From positions 1 through 19,674 of the forward strand of contig CAUYXJ010000054.1 in the NCBI GenBank assembly GCA_963577065.1: 19,674 bases of DNA. Direction: 5' to 3'. The notes under the pieces are model-generated. The model was not told the DNA's origin. It did not search any database and saw nothing but the letters and a program-made list of their open reading frames with translations. Positions 7,354-14,655 of the stretch are shown here, one piece after another (position 1 is the first letter of the stretch; each line of letters opens with the position of its first letter). The stretch comes from CAUYXJ01 sp963577065 (GTDB lineage: Bacteria; Chloroflexota; Dehalococcoidia; Tepidiformales; Tepidiformaceae). The position numbers and the translations under genes were made by a program.

Positions 7354-9042
7354 TCAGGAGCCTTGCAGGCGACCAACAACGTCGTCGAGCGGGACGATCT
7401 CGCTTTCGCGTTCAGAGCGGCGCTTGAGCTCGACACCGCCCTTCCCGAGCGCACGGGGGCTCACGGTCAAGCGAACGGGCATCCCGAGGAGGTCGGCGTC
7501 CTTGAACTTTGCACCGGGCGAATCGTCACGGTCGTCGACGAGGGCCTCCAGACCCGCCTCCGCGAGCGCGGCTTCGAGCGTCGCTAGTGTCTCCGCGACT
7601 TCGGGCTCGTCGCCGCCGATGACCACGACATGGACGTCGTAGGGCGCGACCGTGGCGGGCCAGATGATGCCGTCTTCGTCGTGGTTCGCCTCGATGACGG
7701 CCGCCAACAGGCGGTCGACGCCTATGCCGTAGCAGCCCATGACCGCCGGATGCTGCTGGCCCGATTTGTCGAGGTAGCGAACGCCGAGCGCCTCTGAGTA
7801 CATCGTGCCGAGCTTGAAGACGTGCCCGAGCTCCATCCCGGAGCGCACATCCAGCCGGGCCTCGCAGTTGGGGCAGCCGAGGCCCGCCCGGGCCAGCGCC
7901 ACGTCCGCCACGATCTCGGCGGTCCAGTCGCGACCGTAGTTGACGTTGCGCAAGTGCACATCCGGTTCGTTCGCGCCGGCCACGAGGTTGGGTGCGTCCA
8001 CGACGCTCTGATCGGCGACGATCATCAAGTCCTCGAGCCCCACCGGCGAAGCCGCGCCGGGCACGAGGCCCGCGCGCGCGACCTGCTCGTCCGTCATCGG
8101 TTCGAGCGAGATGGCCTTGAGCGCGTTGCGGAGCTTCGTTTCGTTTACCTCGAGGTCGCCTCTGATCGAGACCATCACCGGCTTGGCATCGGCGCTGTAG
8201 AAGACGGCCTTGGCCGTCTGGCGCGGCTCGATGCCGAGGAATTCGGCGAGCTCGGCGATGGTCGACTTGCCGGGGGTCTCGACCCGCTCGAGCGGCGCGG
8301 GATCGCTTTCGAGTGCTGGTTGGGGCCGAAATGTTGCCTTCTCCGCGTTCGCGGCGTAGCCACAGTCCGGGCAAAGGAGGACCTCATCCTCGCCTTGCTC
8401 GTTCAGGTAGATGAACTCCTGACTGTCCTTCCCGCCGATCGCGCCGGAGTCGGCTTCCACCGTGATCACGGGCACCCCCGCCCGCGCGAAGATGCGCTCG
8501 TAGGCGGCGAAGGCGGCGGCGTACGACTGATCGAGCGTCTCCCAGTCGGGATCGAAGCTGTAGGCGTCTTTCATCCCGAATTCGCGCAGGCGGACCAGGC
8601 CGCCGCGCGGGCGCTGCTCGTCCCGGAACTTGTTCTGGATTTGGTAGAGGGTGACGGGGAGATCGCGGTAGCTCTGGATCTGTCGCGCGGCCAGCGAGGT
8701 GACCGCTTCCTCGTGCGTGGGCGCCAGGACGAAGCCGCGCTCGCGGCGGTCGGCAAGGCGGAACATCGTGTCTCCGAAAGCCGCTGCGCGCCCCGTCTCT
8801 TCCCACAACTCCACCGGCTGGAGGGCGGGCAGGTGCATCTCCTGGGCCCCGGAGCGGTCCATCTCCTCACGGATCAGCCCTTCGACCTTGCGCATCGCGC
8901 GCCAGCCGATGGGCGTAAAGCCGTAGAGGCCGGCCGCCAGCGGCGCGACGAGCCCGGCCCGGAGCAGCAGCTTGTGGCTGGGGAGCTCCGCTTCCGCGGG
9001 TGCCTCCCGCAGCGTTTTGAGGAAGAGCTTGCTCAGGCGCAT
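7354..9042 (-). CDS. proS: prolyl-tRNA synthetase, bacterial type with editing domain
   Basis: This 562-residue class II synthetase attaches proline to tRNA-Pro. The N-terminal part shows GFVLAPTHEEAVT (about 103-115) and motif 2 in KFRDEQRPRGGLVRLREF (about 138-155). A YbaK-like insertion that clears Ala-tRNA-Pro occupies about 225-395 and is flanked by CPDCGY and CPNCEA Cys pairs. Motif 3 is in GCYGIGVDRLLAA (about 435-447). The anticodon-binding domain follows (APYDVHVVVIGG to the end). The length fits the bacterial (E. coli-like) form. It lies 46 bases after dtd on the same strand, and tRNA-Phe follows. No strong Shine-Dalgarno precedes the ATG at 9042, which agrees with reading from an upstream transcript. 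Confidence 0.97.
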   Translation of the reverse strand: MRLSKLFLKTLREAPAEAELPSHKLLLRAGLVAPLAAGLYGFTPIGWRAMRKVEGLIREEMDRSGAQEMHLPALQPVELWEETGRAAAFGDTMFRLADRRERGFVLAPTHEEAVTSLAARQIQSYRDLPVTLYQIQNKFRDEQRPRGGLVRLREFGMKDAYSFDPDWETLDQSYAAAFAAYERIFARAGVPVITVEADSGAIGGKDSQEFIYLNEQGEDEVLLCPDCGYAANAEKATFRPQPALESDPAPLERVETPGKSTIAELAEFLGIEPRQTAKAVFYSADAKPVMVSIRGDLEVNETKLRNALKAISLEPMTDEQVARAGLVPGAASPVGLEDLMIVADQSVVDAPNLVAGANEPDVHLRNVNYGRDWTAEIVADVALARAGLGCPNCEARLDVRSGMELGHVFKLGTMYSEALGVRYLDKSGQQHPAVMGCYGIGVDRLLAAVIEANHDEDGIIWPATVAPYDVHVVVIGGDEPEVAETLATLEAALAEAGLEALVDDRDDSPGAKFKDADLLGMPVRLTVSPRALGKGGVELKRRSERESEIVPLDDVVGRLQGS

Positions 9043-9088
9043 TGCCGGTACCGCATCCGCCCACCCTGCCCCTGCCCGGCCGATTCGG

Positions 9089-9553
9089 TCAAGGGCGTCG
9101 CGGCTTTTGCAGTTCGGCGCTGTCGATCATCAGCGTCACGGGGCCGTCGTTCACGCTCTCGACGTGCATGTGCGCCCCGAAGCGACCGCGTACGCAACGC
9201 ACGCCCGCGGCCTCGAGGGCCGCGCAGAAGCGCTCGTAGAGCGGTTCTGCAACTGCGGGCTCGGCGGCCTCGGTGAACGATGGCCGCCGGCCCCGGCGCA
9301 CATCTCCGTAGAGGGTGAACTGGCTGACGCAGAGGGCAGCGCCGCCGGTCGCGGCGAGGTCGCGGTTCATGCGGCCTTCGCCGTCCTCGAAGATGCGTAA
9401 GCCGAGGACCTTTCGCGCGAGCGCGTCGGCGGTGGCCCCGTCATCGTCGTGAGTCACGCCGAGGAGGATGAGGAGACCGGCATCAATGGCACCGACCACG
9501 TCATCGCCCACTCGGACGCGGGCGCGGCTCACGCGTTGGACGAGCGCACGCAC
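9089..9553 (-). CDS. dtd: D-aminoacyl-tRNA deacylase
   Basis: This 154-residue protein removes D-amino acids (and glycine from tRNA-Ala) from mischarged tRNAs in the cytosol. It begins with the family start MRALVQRVSRARV. It carries both active-site motifs: SQFTLYGD (77-84) and NDGPVT (135-140), the cross-subunit Gly-cisPro motif of this homodimer. The length is typical. It sits between the zinc-ribbon gene (43 bases upstream) and proS (46 bases downstream), all on the minus strand, which makes a translation-quality operon likely. Its ATG is preceded by GGAGGTGAGGC, a strong Shine-Dalgarno. Confidence 0.97.
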   Translation of the reverse strand: MRALVQRVSRARVRVGDDVVGAIDAGLLILLGVTHDDDGATADALARKVLGLRIFEDGEGRMNRDLAATGGAALCVSQFTLYGDVRRGRRPSFTEAAEPAVAEPLYERFCAALEAAGVRCVRGRFGAHMHVESVNDGPVTLMIDSAELQKPRRP

Positions 9554-9596
9554 GCCTCACCTCCAAAGCGGGTATGGGGGTAGGGAGCGCCTGGAT

Positions 9597-9932
9597 TCAG
9601 GACTTCGAGGAGCTGTCGCTCGACTTCGCGCTCTTGCCCTTCGCGCTGTCGCCCTTAGAGCTCGTGCCCTTGGACCCCTCGCCCTTGGAACTCTCGCTCG
9701 TCTTCTTGTCCCCGGACTCGCCCCCGCCACCGCTCGACTTGCTCTCCTGCGACTTCTTGCTGTCGTTGACGTAGAAGCCACTGCCTTTGAAGACGACCGT
9801 GGGCGCGTGGAGGATGCGTTTGGCCGTGCCCTTCTTGCAGCGGTCGCAGGTGTGGGTGGTGGCGGCGGAGAAACTTTCGCGCCTTTCGTAGCGGCGCTTG
9901 CACGAATCGCAGCGGTACTCGTAGGTGGGCAC
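9597..9932 (-). CDS. FmdB-family zinc-ribbon protein with Ser/Lys-rich tail
   Basis: This 111-residue protein begins MPTYEYRCDSC, the hallmark of the FmdB/CxxC_CxxC regulatory-protein family. Cys pairs at 8/11 and 29/32 would bind one zinc. The family core ends near residue 57 (FKGSGFYVND). Residues 58-111 are low-complexity Ser/Lys/Gly and probably disordered. Members are small proteins of uncertain role, suspected of regulation or protein quality control. The start is GTG 9932, preceded by GGAAGGA. A TTGACA/GACAAT promoter and a CIRCE operator lie directly upstream, so HrcA repression released by heat shock is likely. The gene leads the unit that continues with dtd and proS. Confidence 0.9.
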   Translation of the reverse strand: MPTYEYRCDSCKRRYERRESFSAATTHTCDRCKKGTAKRILHAPTVVFKGSGFYVNDSKKSQESKSSGGGGESGDKKTSESSKGEGSKGTSSKGDSAKGKSAKSSDSSSKS

Positions 9933-9964
9933 GCGATCCTTCCAGCCTCAACGGGGACAAGGCT

Positions 9965-9994
9965 ATTGTCGGGAGATTGGCACTCGCCTGTCAA
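9965..9994 (-). promoter_or_regulatory. promoter of the fmdB-like/dtd/proS unit
   Basis: On the minus strand a perfect -35 TTGACA (9989-9994) is followed after 18 bases by GACAAT (9965-9970), a 4/6 match to TATAAT. The -35 lies within the CIRCE element, so a bound repressor would block polymerase. Transcription would begin about 25 bases upstream of the GTG start. Confidence 0.6.
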
Positions 9995-10003
9995 GAGTGC
10001 TAA
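9977..10003. promoter_or_regulatory. CIRCE operator (HrcA binding site)
   Basis: TTGGCACTC-N9-GAGTGCTAA matches the CIRCE consensus TTAGCACTC-N9-GAGTGCTAA at 17 of 18 arm positions, with exactly the canonical 9-base spacer. It covers the -35 box of the zinc-ribbon gene. On the plus strand a weaker TTGGCA-N18-TAAAAC pair inside it could drive tRNA-Ser. Confidence 0.85.
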
Positions 10004-10041
10004 AACCGCCCGGAGGGTGTGCCGCCGTAGAATCGAGGGCC

Positions 10042-10130
<89 letters not shown>

Positions 10131-10200
10131 CCTCCCCCTTGCGCTCTCTATATGGAGAGTAACACCGTCGCAGCGATGCGCTGACTGATAGTTTGCTCGG

Positions 10201-10232
10201 CTGCCACAGTAACTGAGGTGAAACTGTGGCAG
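10201..10232. repeat. perfect 10-bp inverted repeat behind tRNA-Ser
   Basis: CTGCCACAGT (10201-10210) and ACTGTGGCAG (10223-10232) are exact reverse complements around 12 bases. It has no T-run, so it is a poor terminator. It could be an operator, a hairpin, or an end of a lost mobile element. It lies in the gene-free 10131-10414 stretch. Confidence 0.6.
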
Positions 10233-10250
10233 GCTCCCCCCGGGCTGACA

Positions 10251-10282
10251 GGACATAATCCCACCGGATGTCCGAGGGACAT
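10251..10282. repeat. GGACAT/ATGTCC inverted repeats
   Basis: GGACAT occurs at 10251-10256 and 10277-10282, with ATGTCC between them at 10268-10273. The latter two form a perfect 6-bp inverted repeat with a 3-base centre. Both GGACAT copies continue as GGACATAA. With the 10201-10232 repeat this gives a cluster of palindromes within 80 bases, consistent with an insertion-element scar or regulator sites. Confidence 0.4.
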
Positions 10283-10414
10283 AACTGCGCAGATTCGTCC
10301 AAGCCGATCCATCCGCGTTGGCATCAGTTAGGGCATCAAACCGTGGTCGAGGGCTGAAGGGCTCCTTCCCATTCCACCCCTCCCAACATCTGGAGTGCGA
10401 GTATCCTCCCGCGA

Positions 10415-11150
10415 GTGCCCTTCGACGCCCAGCTAAGTGCTCTGGCGCATCGCACCCTCGCCCACTTCGATCGAGTGCGGGGCGAGCCCTTCGTCGTTGA
10501 GCCCTCGATCCCGATCCTGTACTTCGGCGACCTGCGCTCCTACGAAGACTCCAGTCCTCGCGTCGTCACGGTCGCGCTGAATCCGTCGCGGAAGGAGTTC
10601 CCCGAGCGAGGATCCCTTCATGAGATTCCCTCTTGCTGCAGGTGTCTTGGATCCCCCGAGGTACCTTGAAGCGCTGGGTCGCTACTTCATCGACGATCCC
10701 TACGCTCAGTGGTTTGGGTCCTTTGAGCCCATCCTGAAAGGGCTCGGGGCGAGCTACTATCCGAACCGCGGCAGCACCGTGCTGCACACCGATATCTGCT
10801 CGCCCATACCCACCGATCCCACTTGGCGAAAGCTCCCAAAGAGCACACAGGAAGATCTGAGACGCCTGGGGTACCCCCTCTGGCAGGAACTCGTCGATTA
10901 CCTCAGGCCAGACGCGATGCTGATCTCCGTGGCGCGCGAGTACCTCGCTGACGTCAGCGATCAGCCCTTGGCTGAGTGGGAACTGATCCACGAGGTCGAG
11001 CGCGACAACCCGTTCCGTTTCCTTTCGAGCCGTCTACCTAGCGGCTGCCTAGCGATATTTGGCCAAGCTGCGCACGCCCCCTTCGGGACTGTGTCGATCA
11101 AGGATCGTCAGCTGGCTGGTGAGTCGATCAAAAGGAAGTTGAGTGCCTAG
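10415..11150 (+). pseudogene. unknown-function gene with single-base frameshift (possibly UDG-fold-like)
   Basis: Two frames join into one protein of 244 residues if one C is removed from the CCCC run at 10600-10603. The reading then passes NPSRKEFPSEDPFMRFPLAAG and continues without interruption to 11150. I do not recognise the family. An early hydrophobic strand followed by ALNPS (VVTVALNPS, about 50-58) and a late IFGQAAHAPFG segment loosely recall motifs 1 and 2 of uracil-DNA-glycosylase-like folds; this is a guess. The conserved-looking block HTDICSPIPTDPTWRKL supports a real gene. The start is GTG 10415, without a strong Shine-Dalgarno. The next gene overlaps by 8 bases. The lesion may be a sequencing error or true decay. 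Confidence 0.65.
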
Positions 11151-11984
11151 GCGGTTCGTCCAGTTCATCCATCCGGGAGGTGAGCACCGACCTGACGGGG
11201 AGGGGGTTGGAACACGGAGTCGCACCGGAGGAAGTTCCTCACGTCACCAGGCGATTATCGCGACACACCAGACGGCCCCAGCAAGGAAAGCGAAGTCGCG
11301 TTTTGGGGGGAATGGGAAGCCCCCTCCAGGTTGGTCGCTGAAGTCCCCGATCCGGAGTTTGGGTTCCCGCGGTACGTGTGGAGTCCCCGTTTCGAGACCC
11401 CCAAGGACTTCGCGGGGCTTCAGAACACCGATCCCTTGGTATTTGGCCCATCGTTCCTCTACAGCAACTGCCAGCAGACAACGGTGCGTGGGCCTACGGG
11501 TGTGAGACACCTGGAGAGCGGCTCGATCATCCTCTTCGGCTCGTACCTGCGTGGTGACTTCGTTCTAGACACCCTGTTCGTGGTGAGCCGGTATGAAGAC
11601 TTCGATCGAAGCGACTACGTAGCTGCCGCCGCGATGGCACCGAGTGCCTATGAAGACCTGACCTTGAAGCCAGTGCTGCTAAACCTTCGCGAGGATCGCG
11701 CCCTTGACTCGTTTCGTCTTTATATCGGGGCGACACCAACTGATCAGCTCAACGGGATGTTCAGCTTCTTCCCGTGCGTTCCCAGGGAGGGGGCGCCGCG
11801 AGGATTCAGGAGACCAAAGATCACCCTCAACGGACGTAGCACTCCTTCGATGCGCCAGGCGAAGAAGCTCACGCCGATCGACAGCTTGAGCGAAGCCAAG
11901 ACGCTGTGGGATGAGGTCGTCGCGCAGACCCGGCAGCAGGGTCTCATGCTGGGCACTAGGGCCAGCGTGCCAGGAGTCCTGTAG
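11143..11984 (+). pseudogene. unknown-function 'HPGGEH' gene with single-base frameshift
   Basis: The gene starts at GTG 11143, overlapping the stop of the previous gene by 8 bases, and reads VPRRFVQFIHPGGEHRPDGEG. The frame is then lost. Adding one G to the GGGGG run at 11202-11206 restores a single frame through GGWNTESHRRKFLTSPGDY, VAFWGEWEAPSRL and PRYVWSPRFETP to the stop at 11984, for 280 residues. The C-terminal 217 residues alone are open from a TTG at 11331. I recall a family of hypothetical proteins with HPGGEH and a WGEWE motif but cannot name a function. The coupled start suggests it works with the upstream gene. As there, the lesion may be technical. Confidence 0.65.
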
Positions 11985-12056
11985 CCCCTCTCAGAAGGTG
12001 GCCCCCCAAAACTGATCGCAAACGTGTGAGCGCCCAGCGAGGGCTGGCGAAAAGCA

Positions 12057-12087
12057 GAATCTTTCTTCGAGATCGAAGTGAGATTTC
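12057..12087. promoter_or_regulatory. inverted repeat between the unknown gene and the secreted protein gene
   Basis: A perfect core CTTCGA-GA-TCGAAG (12065-12078) is extended by GAATCTTT on the left and TGAGATTTC on the right, which pair with one bulge. It lies about 70 bases after the upstream stop and 80 bases before the next start. It may be an operator for the secreted protein gene or a weak terminator of the upstream pair. Confidence 0.4.
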
Positions 12088-12166
12088 GTTCCCCGAAGTG
12101 CTTTACAGCCCTCAGCTGATTCGGTTATCGGCCGGCCCCCTTACATAAAGGACGGAGGATAGACAA

Positions 12167-12523
12167 GTGAAAATGAAGATTGGAGCCGTTACGTTCTTAG
12201 CGGCGTTGCTCGTGACAGGGCTCGGCGCTGCGCTTAGCACCGGTGGCGGCACAGCGGAAGCCGCGAAAGCCCCCAAGGTCTGGATCTGTCACTTCAGTGG
12301 CCACGACCACGACGGTGCTCCGTTTGCCGGCAACTTCGCCCTCGACGGTGACTACGTCATCAATAACCCTGGGGACGCCGGTCCAGGAGCGAACCAGATA
12401 GCCTTCTGCGATACCGCCGGTGGCACGGTGGATCCTGGTGAGGGCGGCTCCCTGATCCACGTCAACGCGAACTCGCTTGACGGGCATGGCGCCCAGTTGC
12501 AGGGGCGCGTCGCGCAGTACTAG
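12167..12523 (+). CDS. small secreted protein with ICH and HVN motifs
   Basis: This 118-residue protein has a signal peptide (about 1-32, ending AEA-A). The mature part of about 86 residues starts near KAPKVWICHFSGHDHDG. It contains only two Cys (ICH near 41 and FCD near 83), which could form one disulfide, and ends with LIHVNANSLDGHGAQ. Secreted proteins with a 'KVxICHxxG ... I.V..NAL..HG' pattern occur in several bacteria, often as cell-surface modules of unknown role; this resemblance is from memory. The start is GTG 12167 with GGAGGAT six bases upstream. A strong terminator follows about 50 bases after the stop, so it is a single-gene unit. Confidence 0.8.
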   Translation: MKMKIGAVTFLAALLVTGLGAALSTGGGTAEAAKAPKVWICHFSGHDHDGAPFAGNFALDGDYVINNPGDAGPGANQIAFCDTAGGTVDPGEGGSLIHVNANSLDGHGAQLQGRVAQY

Positions 12524-12570
12524 CCGACGTGGAGGGCGTGAGTTAGCGCCACACTCGTCATCCGCGCAGG

Positions 12571-12600
12571 AGAGAGCCCCGGCATTTGCTGGGGCTCTCT
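12571..12600 (+). terminator. intrinsic terminator of the secreted protein gene
   Basis: AGAGAGCCCC and GGGGCTCTCT are exact complements. Three more pairs inside (one G-T) leave an ATTT loop, giving a 13-bp stem. The T-tract after it is poor (TTCAT), but the long stem 47 bases after the stop supports a terminator. Confidence 0.75.
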
Positions 12601-12922
12601 TCATGACCTGAGCGTCAACTACTTGGATCAGACGCTTCCCGAGAGCCCACCGTCCTCCTGACGCGTAGCGGAGACCAGGTGAGCTGACTCAGCCCACCCT
12701 GAAGTACAGAGCTCCGTCGACTACCCAAGTGTCGGCTTCCTTGCCTAGGCGCTTCGCTTTGCGACTGGTCCTGAGCGCTAGCGCCCTTGGCCTCTCGCTC
12801 TGTCCTCCGGCGAGCTTTCCGACTTCGCCTCGCTTGACGCTGACGCCACCTCCCGGGGCGGCGTGGGGCGCGTAGGCTGGGCTGACTGGTCGGTCCTGGA
12901 AAGGGGCCGCATGGAGGATGTC
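12601..12922. other. intergenic region, no convincing gene
   Basis: This stretch follows the terminator and precedes the small barrel-like gene. The minus strand is open from 12689 and its end reads plausibly as protein (AKRLGKEADTWVVDGALYFRVG in part), but the frame runs on antisense to two real genes and has no start of its own. A remnant of a lost gene is possible. AGCGTC-N14-GACGCT near 12608 is a weak inverted repeat. Confidence 0.35.
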
Positions 12923-13279
12923 ATGGCACGCGGATTGCTCGTTGCGCTCGTCAACGCCGTCGAAGGCCGGGAGGAGGCCTTTGCGCAGTGGTACCTGGAG
13001 GAGCACATCAACCACACGGCGAAGGCGCCGCACTTCCTGAGCGGCAACGTCTATAAGAACGTCGCCCCCTATGGGAACTACGACTCGCCCCCGCCGCAAT
13101 ACCTCGCCTTCTACGAGCTCGATACCGATGACTACGAGGTCGCGCTCGAGGGGCTCCACGAATGGGGTCGCGAGTCCGGCGGCCACAACCCGCCGATGGA
13201 TGGGATCGCGGAGATCCCCGCGGAGTTCACGATGGCAGGCTGGTTCGTCTTCGAGAAGTCGACGCACACCAAGGGATAA
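12923..13279 (+). CDS. small protein, dimeric alpha/beta-barrel-like
   Basis: This 118-residue soluble protein begins MARGLLVALVNAVEGREEAFAQWY. The pattern of a beta strand followed by 'EGREEAFxxWYxxEH' is like EthD/Dabb or DUF4286-type ferredoxin-fold proteins that form dimeric alpha/beta barrels. Further strands are in PQYLAFYELDT and AGWFVFEKST. Such proteins include small monooxygenase-like and degradation-associated enzymes, but no catalytic residue can be assigned. The ATG at 12923 is preferred because GGAGG lies 5 bases upstream. An in-frame ATG at 12911 would overlap that site. It converges with the CAP protein gene. Confidence 0.75.
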   Translation: MARGLLVALVNAVEGREEAFAQWYLEEHINHTAKAPHFLSGNVYKNVAPYGNYDSPPPQYLAFYELDTDDYEVALEGLHEWGRESGGHNPPMDGIAEIPAEFTMAGWFVFEKSTHTKG

Positions 13280-13332
13280 GGGCGGTCGGCTGGGCGTGGC
13301 CTGAGCCCCCGACTGACCGCTTTGGAACTGGG

Positions 13333-14040
13333 CTACGGGCCGTCCGCGGAAACGCCCACGATCACGACTTCGTTCTTCGCGGGCGGCTCTGGGGCTGGGT
13401 CGGGGATGAGGGGCTCGGGCGGATCGAACTCCAGCGGGTTCTCGTCCTCGCCCGAGCCGAAAATCGTCACCCAGCGCTTGTCGCTGCTGCCCGCGTCCGC
13501 GAAGGCGATGCCGACGGCGACCCAGCTTGGGCTGAGCAGGTTCGCGCGGTGCCCGGGGCTCGACATGAAGGCCGCGTGCGCGCGCGCGACGCTGCCCAAG
13601 CTGTAGCCGGTGGCGATGTTCTCGCCGGCGCCGCCCAAGGGCGCTCCCGCGATGGTGCGGTAGCCACAGTCGACGGCGCGCTGGAACGGGCTCCGACCGA
13701 GCGTATCCGTGTGACCGAAGGGTCCGGAGATTGCGTTCGATTCGTCCAGGACCTTCCAGCTCGCAGCGCGCATGAGGTGCTCGGAGAGCGCCACCGGTCC
13801 CGCGCCAGCCGCGGCCCGGGCTTCGTTGATGAGTCCAAGCATCTCCAACTCGATGGGGGCCGGGATGGCTTCGGACGGAGCCACTTCGCAACGGAGAGGC
13901 TCGACGTGTGCGCCCCAGGTCGCGCGCGGAAGGAGGGACGCGCCGCCCACCGCGGCGGCGGCGACCGCGAGGCCCAGGGCCAGGGTCGACAAGCCTCGCC
14001 GAGGAAGACGAGGCCGGACTCGTGATTGCATCGCCTTCAT
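13333..14040 (-). CDS. secreted CAP-domain protein
   Basis: This 235-residue protein has an Arg-rich N-terminus and hydrophobic segment (about 18-43) forming a signal peptide or anchor. A canonical CAP (SCP/PR1) domain covers about 62-195: INEARAAAG (71-79), GHTDTLG with His110, GENIATGY (139-146) and SPGHRANLL (161-169) with the second conserved His. The final 30 residues are Pro/Asp-rich and end in a hydrophobic KNEVVIVGVSADGP. It is much closer to the family consensus than the other CAP protein at 3221-4177, so the two are unlikely to be recent duplicates. The role is unknown. The start is ATG 14040; another ATG lies three codons in. Confidence 0.9.
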   Translation of the reverse strand: MKAMQSRVRPRLPRRGLSTLALGLAVAAAAVGGASLLPRATWGAHVEPLRCEVAPSEAIPAPIELEMLGLINEARAAAGAGPVALSEHLMRAASWKVLDESNAISGPFGHTDTLGRSPFQRAVDCGYRTIAGAPLGGAGENIATGYSLGSVARAHAAFMSSPGHRANLLSPSWVAVGIAFADAGSSDKRWVTIFGSGEDENPLEFDPPEPLIPDPAPEPPAKNEVVIVGVSADGP

Positions 14041-14102
14041 AGTCCCGTGATCGCGCGCTAAGTACGATCAGATCAGGGATTTCCCCGACCGACTTACTGG
14101 CG

Positions 14103-14366
14103 ATGGCGCCCTACGATCAGGGAGGGCCGAACGGCGGCGGGGCGGCCCTGGAGGCCCCTATGGGTGCCCCGGTTGAGGCTGTGACGACGCCCGAGACCCC
14201 GGCCGCAGTGATGTGTGCCTGGTGCCGCCGGCCCTACGTGGGGGCGCCACTCGTGGTGGTCCCCGTGGCCGTCCTCTGCGGCGGCTGCCTCGCTGCGGTG
14301 ATCAGGGCCGCCGAGGACGCCCTGCAGCGACTCGAGCGGCGCAGGGTGGAGCTGAGCTACGCGTAG
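14103..14366 (+). CDS. small protein with two CxxC motifs (putative zinc ribbon)
   Basis: This 87-residue protein contains CAWCRRPY (about 38-45) and CGGCL (about 59-63), a spacing that could bind zinc. A Val-rich strand separates the pairs and a charged helix (AEDALQRLERRRVEL) closes the protein. No family is recognised. The ATG at 14103 has no ribosome site. The ATG at 14160 has GGAGG 5 bases upstream and would give a 68-residue protein starting MGAPVEAV that keeps both Cys pairs; this may be the true start. It is divergent from the CAP gene. Confidence 0.55.
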   Translation: MAPYDQGGPNGGGAALEAPMGAPVEAVTTPETPAAVMCAWCRRPYVGAPLVVVPVAVLCGGCLAAVIRAAEDALQRLERRRVELSYA

Positions 14367-14655
14367 GCGGCGAGACTCGGCCGGAGGCGGGGCGGCGAGG
14401 CGTTGACCGCCCGACCTGCGCCGCTTCGAACGAGCGCGCCGCGGGCACGTGCTCTGCCCGCTCTTCGGCCTGACCCGAACGCCCTTTGCGAACCTCGGCG
14501 CTCGTCCTCGGAGGCCGCCCTCGGGCTAGGTTCGGGCTGCAGCTGCCTGTTCCGCGTTGGTTCGAGCCCGCCGTCTACGGTCATCTTCGCCATCTGGCCG
14601 CCACCCGGGCGCCCGCGACGGAGCGCTCGTAGAATCCGGACGCGAGAGGTGTTGT

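Noticed and set aside
7822..9276. 484-codon plus-strand frame opposite proS and dtd
   Set aside because: It lies antisense to two well-supported genes, spans both of them and shows no domain.
12760..12850. Possible diverged copy of the 104-bp repeat
   Set aside because: It shares only short words (GAGCGCTAGCG, GCGAGCTTTC) in the reverse orientation with no continuous alignment by eye.
12689..13891. 400-codon minus-strand frame
   Set aside because: It runs antisense to the 12923-13279 gene and through the second CAP gene in another frame. Only its last ~20 residues look protein-like, which is too little to support a gene.
14530..14580. tRNA-like stretch with GGTTCGAGCC
   Set aside because: Only two pairs flank the T-loop-like sequence, and no acceptor or anticodon stem can be formed.
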